From NCBI RefSeq assembly GCF_900143625.1, contig NZ_FRFF01000178.1, forward strand, positions 17,425 to 81,424: a stretch of 64,000 bases of DNA, read 5' to 3'. The notes under the pieces were generated by a model. It was not told where the DNA came from, did not search any database, and saw only the letters and a list, made by a program, of their open reading frames with translations. Numbering within the stretch: position 1 is the stretch's first letter; the number at the start of each line of letters is the position of its first letter. Below, piece by piece: positions 59,460 to 64,000 of this stretch. The translations under genes were made by a program, and so were the position numbers. This DNA is from Nocardiopsis sp. JB363 (lineage in GTDB: Bacteria > Actinomycetota > Actinomycetes > Streptosporangiales > Streptosporangiaceae).

Positions 59460-60210
59460 CGGTGCTGTCCACAGAGCGAGCCCTCCCCCGGTTCTCCACA
59501 GCTCCCCGAGAACCGCCCACAGAGAGTTATCCACAGGCTTGTGCGGGGGTTTCGCCGACCACGAGCGATAGGCGTGTGTCGTACCAGGGCCGTAGTGTCC
59601 GTGTACGAAGTCGACCGTTCGCCCTGGTTTCCAGGGCCTTCGCAGGTTGTGGCACCCCTCACCCCGGCATCGGCGGGGGTCGCGAAAGAACCGTGACAAC
59701 GGTCGATGAACAGAACATCCGAGGGGCCTGTGGATAACCCTGTGTACAGAACCTTTGCCCAGGTTCGCGCGTTATGCGCGGGGCTCCGAAAACTTTTTTC
59801 GACGACTTTCCCCGAAGTTATCCACAGGAGGGGGTCAAAATCTGTGGACAACACTGTGGATAACCTGTGGACAACCTCCTCAGGACTGTGGATAACCAGG
59901 GGTAGGCCTGTGGACGCGACCACCCGTCATCGGATCACCGCACCACCGGCTGCTGTGTACAACTTGGGGAAAACCTGTGGATGACCCTGTGGACGGGGTG
60001 TGGAAAAACTAGGGGCCTCATTTTTCGTCCACAGCCACCCCGAGTTACCCACAGGGTCGTCCACAGGCCCTGTGGACAAAAATCGCTGGGGTGACCTGCG
60101 AAAACAATGGTTATCCACATTATCCACAGGCCCTACTACTACTACGCACCTTCCTTAGCCCAAATGTGGCTTCAAAACCGCTCCGCGGAAAATCTGTGGA
60201 CAACGCCTCC
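59460..60210. other. oriC: Chromosomal replication origin oriC
   Basis: Between dnaA and dnaN. Perfect DnaA boxes at 59527, 59729(-), 59818, 59855(-), 59887(-), 60111 and 60120. TTGTCCACA-type boxes at 59843(-), 59866(-), 60071(-) and 60195(-). Many one-mismatch boxes (for example TGTGGATGA 59976 and TTACCCACA 60045). The boxes at 60111 and 60120 are adjacent with no gap. T-rich tracts near 59790 and 60020 are candidates for the unwinding element. The rest of 59244-60480 has no gene. Confidence 0.9.
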
Positions 60211-60480
60211 TGATCGAGGTGAAGGCGGTCCGGTCCCGAGCCGGCAGCGACAGCGGGGGAATCCGGGTAACGTGTGTTCTCGCCCCTGTCCTCCGCCGCT
60301 CATGATTCGAGCGGTGACCCCAACGGGATCCGAAGTGGCTCCTCGTGGCCCGGACCAGCGCATCAAGCCGGTTCGTCCACACCCTGTCGACGGAGCCCTC
60401 GGTAGACCCACGAGACACCCACGAGCTGCAACGTTGAGGCTGCGACCGATCCAACGGTCGTGCGGAAAGTGAGTCGGAAA

Positions 60481-61620
60481 GTGAAGTTCCGGGTCGAACG
60501 CGACGTACTGGCCGACGCTGTCGCCTGGACAGCGCGCACACTGCCGACACGCCCCTCGGTGCCGGTCCTGGCCGGCATCCTCCTCGATGCCGGCCAGGTC
60601 GACGACCGTCAGCGGGTGCGCCTGTCCGGGTTCGACTACGAGGTCTCCACCCAGGTCTCGATCGACGTCGACATCGAGGAGGCCGGGCAGACCCTGGTCC
60701 CCGGTCGGCTCCTCGCCGAGATCACCCGCAACCTCCCTCCACAGACTGTGGAGATCGCGACCGACGGCCCCAAGGTCGTGGTGACCTGCGGTAGCGCGAA
60801 GTTCACCCTGAACACCATGCCGGTCGAGGACTATCCCTCGCTGCCGGAGATGCCCGGGGTCAGCGGGACCATCGGCAGCGACGTCTTCGCCGCAGCGGTG
60901 AGCCAGGTGGCCATCGCCGCCGGCCGTGACGACACGCTCCCGATGCTCACCGGCGTCCGGGTCGAGATCGAGGGCGAGACCATCACGCTCGCCTCCACCG
61001 ACCGCTACCGCCTCGCGGTGCGCGAACTGACCTGGAAGCCGGAGAACCCGGACCTCTCCGCGGTCGCCCTGGTCCCCGCCAAGACCCTCCACGACACGGC
61101 CAAGTCCCTCACCTCGGGCGCCGAGGTCTCCATCGCGCTGTCCGACGGCGACAGTGGCGAGGGCATGATGGGCTTCGAGGGCGGTGGTCGTCGCACCACC
61201 ACCCGCCTGTTGGACGGCGAGTTCCCCAAGTACCGCGCACTGCTGCCGGACACCTTCAACACGGTGGCCGAGGTCGGTCGCGCGGAGTTCGTCGAGGCGG
61301 TCAAGCGCGTGTCGCTGGTGGCGGAGCGCAACACCCCTCTCCGCCTGGCCTTCTCGCAGGGCGCCTTGGTCCTGGAGGCCGGCACCGGCGAGGACGCGCA
61401 GGCCGTGGAGACCCTTGAGGCCGACCTGGACGGCGAGGACATCCAGATCGCCTTCAACTCCGGCTACCTGCTCGACGGCCTCGGCGCCATCGGCACCGAC
61501 GTGGCCCGTCTGCACTTCACCACCTCGACCAAGCCGGCGATCCTCACCGGTAAGCCGGCCGAGGAAGGCGGAGCCCCCGAATACCGCTACCTGATCATGC
61601 CGGTGCGCTTGTCCGGCTGA
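60481..61620 (+). CDS. dnaN: DNA polymerase III beta sliding clamp
   Basis: 379 aa. MKFRVERDVLADAVAWTART, VSQVAIAAGRDDTLPMLTGVRVE, TDRYRLAVREL, and the C-terminal YRYLIMPVRL that forms the ring pocket. GTG 60481 is chosen over GTG 60460 seven codons upstream because it gives the family N-terminus. The ribosome site is weak (TCGGAAA). Downstream of oriC. Confidence 0.96.
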   Translation: MKFRVERDVLADAVAWTARTLPTRPSVPVLAGILLDAGQVDDRQRVRLSGFDYEVSTQVSIDVDIEEAGQTLVPGRLLAEITRNLPPQTVEIATDGPKVVVTCGSAKFTLNTMPVEDYPSLPEMPGVSGTIGSDVFAAAVSQVAIAAGRDDTLPMLTGVRVEIEGETITLASTDRYRLAVRELTWKPENPDLSAVALVPAKTLHDTAKSLTSGAEVSIALSDGDSGEGMMGFEGGGRRTTTRLLDGEFPKYRALLPDTFNTVAEVGRAEFVEAVKRVSLVAERNTPLRLAFSQGALVLEAGTGEDAQAVETLEADLDGEDIQIAFNSGYLLDGLGAIGTDVARLHFTTSTKPAILTGKPAEEGGAPEYRYLIMPVRLSG

Positions 61621-61728
61621 CGGATCCGGCAGACTCGAAGACCGGTGTCCGCCGCCCGGGACCCGGCCTCGTCCACCCGGGCAGGTCGGCTTCCACGTGT
61701 CCACAGGTGTCCAAGGGGGAGCCCAAGC

Positions 61729-62640
61729 ATGCAACTCGGAATGATCGGTCTCGGCAAGATGGGCGGCAACATGGCCGCCCGGCTGCGGGAGAAGGGGCAC
61801 GAGGTCGTCGGTTACGACGCCTCCCCCGGTGAGCGCGACGTGGAGAGCCTGGAGGCCCTCGTCGACCGTCTCCAGGCACCAAGGGTCGTCTGGGTCATGG
61901 TTCCGGCCGGGGACCCGACCACCGCAACCATCGAGAAGCTGGGCGAACTCCTGTCCGAGGGCGACAGCGTCATCGAGGGCGGCAACACCCACTACGTGGA
62001 CGACGCTCCCCGAGCCGAGGAGCTGAAGGCCAAGGGCATCGGATACGTCGACGCCGGTGTCAGCGGTGGTGTGTGGGGACGTCAGAACGGTTACGGGATC
62101 ATGGTCGGCGGCCGTGAGGAGGACGTGGAGCGCCTGCGCCCCGTCTTCGACTCCCTCACCCCCGACGACGGCGGCGGCTTCGTGCACGCCGGTGCGGTCG
62201 GTGCTGGACACTTCGTGAAGATGGTCCACAACGGCATCGAGTACGGCATGATGCAGTCCTTCGCCGAGGGCTACGAGCTGATGGTCGCCTCCGGGATCGT
62301 CAAGGACGTCCCCGGCACCTTCGAGAGCTGGCGCGAGGGCACCGTCGTCCGTTCCTGGCTGCTGGACCTGCTCGGCCGGGCCCTGGAGCAGGACCCGAAC
62401 CTGTCCGAGCTTCGCGGTTACGTGCAGGACTCCGGCGAGGGCCGGTGGACCGTGCAGGCTGCCGTGGACCTCGCTGTCCCGGCCCCGGCCATCACCGCGT
62501 CGCTCTTCGCGCGTTTCGCCTCCCGGCAGGACGACAGCGAGGCCATGAAGGTCGTTTCCGCGCTGCGTAACCAGTTCGGCGGACACGCCGTCACCAAGTC
62601 CGGCGACTCCGGCGACTCCGGCGACGAACAACAGAGCTGA
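61729..62640 (+). CDS. gnd: 6-phosphogluconate dehydrogenase, decarboxylating (short GndA/NAD type)
   Basis: 303 aa, matching the ~300-residue class rather than the ~470-residue class. NAD(P) motif MIGLGKMGGNMAARL, EGGNTHYVDDA, substrate motif GYVDAGVSGGVWGRQNGYGIMVGG, and catalytic KMVHNGIEYGMMQ. The C-terminus has a SGDSGDSGDEQQS tail. ATG 61729 has GGGGGAG about 8 nt upstream. Its place between dnaN and recF is an actinobacterial hallmark. Confidence 0.95.
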   Translation: MQLGMIGLGKMGGNMAARLREKGHEVVGYDASPGERDVESLEALVDRLQAPRVVWVMVPAGDPTTATIEKLGELLSEGDSVIEGGNTHYVDDAPRAEELKAKGIGYVDAGVSGGVWGRQNGYGIMVGGREEDVERLRPVFDSLTPDDGGGFVHAGAVGAGHFVKMVHNGIEYGMMQSFAEGYELMVASGIVKDVPGTFESWREGTVVRSWLLDLLGRALEQDPNLSELRGYVQDSGEGRWTVQAAVDLAVPAPAITASLFARFASRQDDSEAMKVVSALRNQFGGHAVTKSGDSGDSGDEQQS

Positions 62641-62652
62641 CCCTCGATCTTC

Positions 62653-62682
62653 GGGGCGGCAGGGCCCGGCCCGTGCCGCCCC
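62653..62682 (+). terminator. Terminator of gnd
   Basis: GGGGCGGCA/TGCCGCCCC stem followed by GCACCTTTTCCC. Confidence 0.65.
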
Positions 62683-62733
62683 GCACCTTTTCCCTTCCAA
62701 CACCCAGCTCCCCCGCTCCAGGAGGAAGGCCGG

Positions 62734-63864
62734 ATGTACGTTTCCCACCTGCAACTGGCCGAATTCCGGTCGTATGAGTCGGCCCTTCTGGAACTCGAAC
62801 CGGGCGTGAGCGTCTTCGTCGGCGCCAACGGCCAAGGCAAGACGAACCTGATCGAGGCGATCGGATACGTCGCGAGTTTGAGCAGCCACCGGGTCTCCAC
62901 CGACACACCGCTGGTCCGGCAGGGCGCGGCGCGGGCGATCGTCAGCGCCCGGGTCATGCGGGACGGCCGCGACATGCTCGTCGACCTGGAGATCAACCCG
63001 GGCAGAGCCAACCGGGCGCGGGTGAACCGAGGGGCGACCGGTCGGCCCCGTGACATCCTGGGCATCCTGCGCAACGTGCTGTTCGCGCCCGAGGACCTGG
63101 CCCTGATCAAGGGCGACCCCGGCGAGCGCCGTCGTTTCCTCGACGAACTCCTGGTGGCCCGTGCCCCGCGCATGGCCGGGGTGCGTTCCGACTACGAACG
63201 GGTGCTCAAGCAGCGCAACGCCCTGCTGAAGTCGGCGTCGGCGCAGTTGCGCCGGCGGGCGACCCCGGACCTGAGCACCCTCGAAGTATGGGATTCCCAC
63301 CTGGCCGAGACCGGAGCGGAGCTGTTGGCGGCCCGGCTCGCCCTGGTGGAGGAGCTGCGTCCGTTGGTGGCGCGGAACTACGCGGGGCTGACCGAGTCCG
63401 GTGGGCCCGCGGTTCCCACCTACCGTTCCTCGGCCGTCGAGGAGGGGGTCGAGCTTCCGCACGACCGTCCACAGCTTGTGGACATCCTGCACTCGGGCAT
63501 GGAAGAGGCCCGGGAACGCGAGCTCCAGCGCGGGATCAGTCTCGTGGGCCCCCATCGCGACGAACTCCACCTGCGGCTCGGTGAGCTGCCGGCGAAGGGG
63601 TACGCCAGCCAGGGGGAGTCCTGGTCGTACGCCTTGTCGTTCAAGTTGTCGGCGTTCGACCTGCTCAGGGCAGATGGTGACGACCCGGTTCTGATCCTGG
63701 ACGACGTGTTCGCCGAGCTGGACACCGAGCGGCGCCGTCGCTTGGCCGAGCGGGTGCGCGACGCCGAACAGGTTTTGGTGACCGCGGCGGTCGGGACGGA
63801 CATCCCCGAAGAGCTCGATGGTGCGAGGTTCGGGGTGCGCCGGGGGGTGGTCGAGAGTGAGTGA
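62734..63864 (+). CDS. recF: DNA replication and repair protein RecF
   Basis: 376 aa SMC-like ATPase that, with RecO and RecR, directs RecA to gaps. MYVSHLQLAEFRSYESALLEL, Walker A GANGQGKT (30-37), FAPEDLALIKGDPGERRRFLDE, QGESWSYALSFKLSAFDLLR, and Walker B LILDDVFAELD. GGAGGAAGG precedes ATG 62734. The stop overlaps the start of the next gene by 8 bp. Confidence 0.96.
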   Translation: MYVSHLQLAEFRSYESALLELEPGVSVFVGANGQGKTNLIEAIGYVASLSSHRVSTDTPLVRQGAARAIVSARVMRDGRDMLVDLEINPGRANRARVNRGATGRPRDILGILRNVLFAPEDLALIKGDPGERRRFLDELLVARAPRMAGVRSDYERVLKQRNALLKSASAQLRRRATPDLSTLEVWDSHLAETGAELLAARLALVEELRPLVARNYAGLTESGGPAVPTYRSSAVEEGVELPHDRPQLVDILHSGMEEARERELQRGISLVGPHRDELHLRLGELPAKGYASQGESWSYALSFKLSAFDLLRADGDDPVLILDDVFAELDTERRRRLAERVRDAEQVLVTAAVGTDIPEELDGARFGVRRGVVESE

Positions 63865-64000
63865 CCGTTATCCACAGCCTGTGGACCCGGGGTCCGGTCA
63901 CGGCCCTGTGGGGCCCGGCGGTGGGAATGGCGGTCCACAGCCTGTGGACGGCCTCTCGTCATCTCCCGCACCCTCCCCCTCCTGTCTCTTATACACAACA
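63857..64000 (+). CDS. DciA/DUF721-like protein, 5' end only
   Basis: GTG 63857 overlaps the recF end and opens MSDRYPQPVDPGSGHGPVGP followed by a Gly/Pro/Ser-rich disordered stretch. The position after recF is that of the DUF721/DciA helicase-loader gene in actinobacteria, and the family core would lie beyond the window. Two DnaA-box-like tracts (TTATCCACA at 63868 and CCACAGCCTGTGG) are translated here. Codons from 63982 on are adapter-like, so only about 41 residues are trustworthy. Confidence 0.55.
   Translation, partial: MSDRYPQPVDPGSGHGPVGPGGGNGGPQPVDGLSSSPAPSPSCLLYTT
63982..64000. other. Tn5/Nextera mosaic-end adapter sequence
   Basis: CTGTCTCTTATACACA (63982-63997) equals the first 16 of 19 bases of the Tn5 mosaic end used in tagmentation libraries. 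The last three bases (ACA) differ. Read on the minus strand it gives the tell-tale CIRDR peptide. Confidence 0.85.

Noticed and set aside
60172..63570. Open frame of over 1100 codons on the minus strand opposite dnaN, gnd and recF
   Set aside because: It is the antisense shadow of three well-supported genes. Such frames are common in high-GC DNA, and its translation shows no domain.

Overview
High-GC actinobacterial chromosome around the replication origin. Gene content and order (rpmH-rnpA-yidD-yidC-jag-rsmG-parA-parB, dnaA-dnaN-gnd-recF, murJ-pseudokinase-sigM-anti-sigma-trxB-trxA, rpsF-ssb-rpsR-rplI, ffs-dnaX-ybaB-recR-lysC), the parS consensus, many GTG/TTG starts and several promoters lying directly on the start codon all fit a mycelial actinomycete. 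The protein sequences look closest to Nocardiopsis/Streptomonospora/Thermobifida types (Streptosporangiales). That placement is inference, not a search result.

Layout. 1-8.6 kb: lysC (cut by the window edge), recR, ybaB and dnaX with the SRP RNA, all on the minus strand. About 4 kb of accessory genes (MerR/old yellow enzyme pair, a PCMT-like methyltransferase, a small DUF6243-like protein, a TetR regulator) sits between dnaX and ybaB. 8.7-16.1 kb: tRNA-Ser(GGA), pyruvate oxidase, an SGNH hydrolase, a 2,4-dienoyl-CoA-reductase-type flavoenzyme with a PadR regulator, tRNA-Ser(CGA), and tadA with two tandem TadA-associated genes. 16.4-21 kb: upp, small proteins, a bacterial PH-domain membrane protein and a decayed ABC-F gene. 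21-30.4 kb: dnaB, a MATE exporter, a 57-bp triple repeat, a Tat-exported PGRP amidase, the rpsF-ssb-rpsR-rplI operon and a class A PBP with unusual tails. 31.2-34.5 kb: ino1, an MFS transporter and a frameshifted methyltransferase. 34.5-50.2 kb: CCA-adding enzyme, a DUF6049 protein, two tandem MurJ flippases, a membrane pseudokinase, sigM and its anti-sigma factor, a two-component system, trxB and trxA. 50.3-64 kb: parAB with nine parS-type sites, rsmG, jag, yidC, yidD, rnpA, rpmH, dnaA, oriC, dnaN, gnd, recF and the start of a DciA-like gene.

The genes combine replication initiation (dnaA, dnaN, recF, dnaB, dnaX, ssb), segregation (parAB/parS), cell-wall assembly (PBP, two MurJ, pseudokinase, PGRP amidase), membrane insertion and redox homeostasis. 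DnaA boxes occur in three intergenic clusters: upstream of dnaA, in the dnaA-dnaN gap (oriC) and between dnaB and the MATE gene.

The last 19 bases match the Tn5/Nextera mosaic end at 16 consecutive positions, so the right edge is probably adapter read-through rather than genome. Two genes are broken: the ABC-F gene at 19.75 kb, by at least two lesions, and the methyltransferase at 33.8 kb, by one apparent single-base shift. No CRISPR array, complete insertion sequence, prophage or defence island was seen. The most notable local structures are three parS sites at exact 45-bp spacing inside the parA reading frame, parS sites embedded in longer perfect inverted repeats, a TetR-type operator kept in front of the dead ABC-F gene, a mini-ORF overlapping the dnaA start, and a short palindromic repeat family built on GTCGAC.
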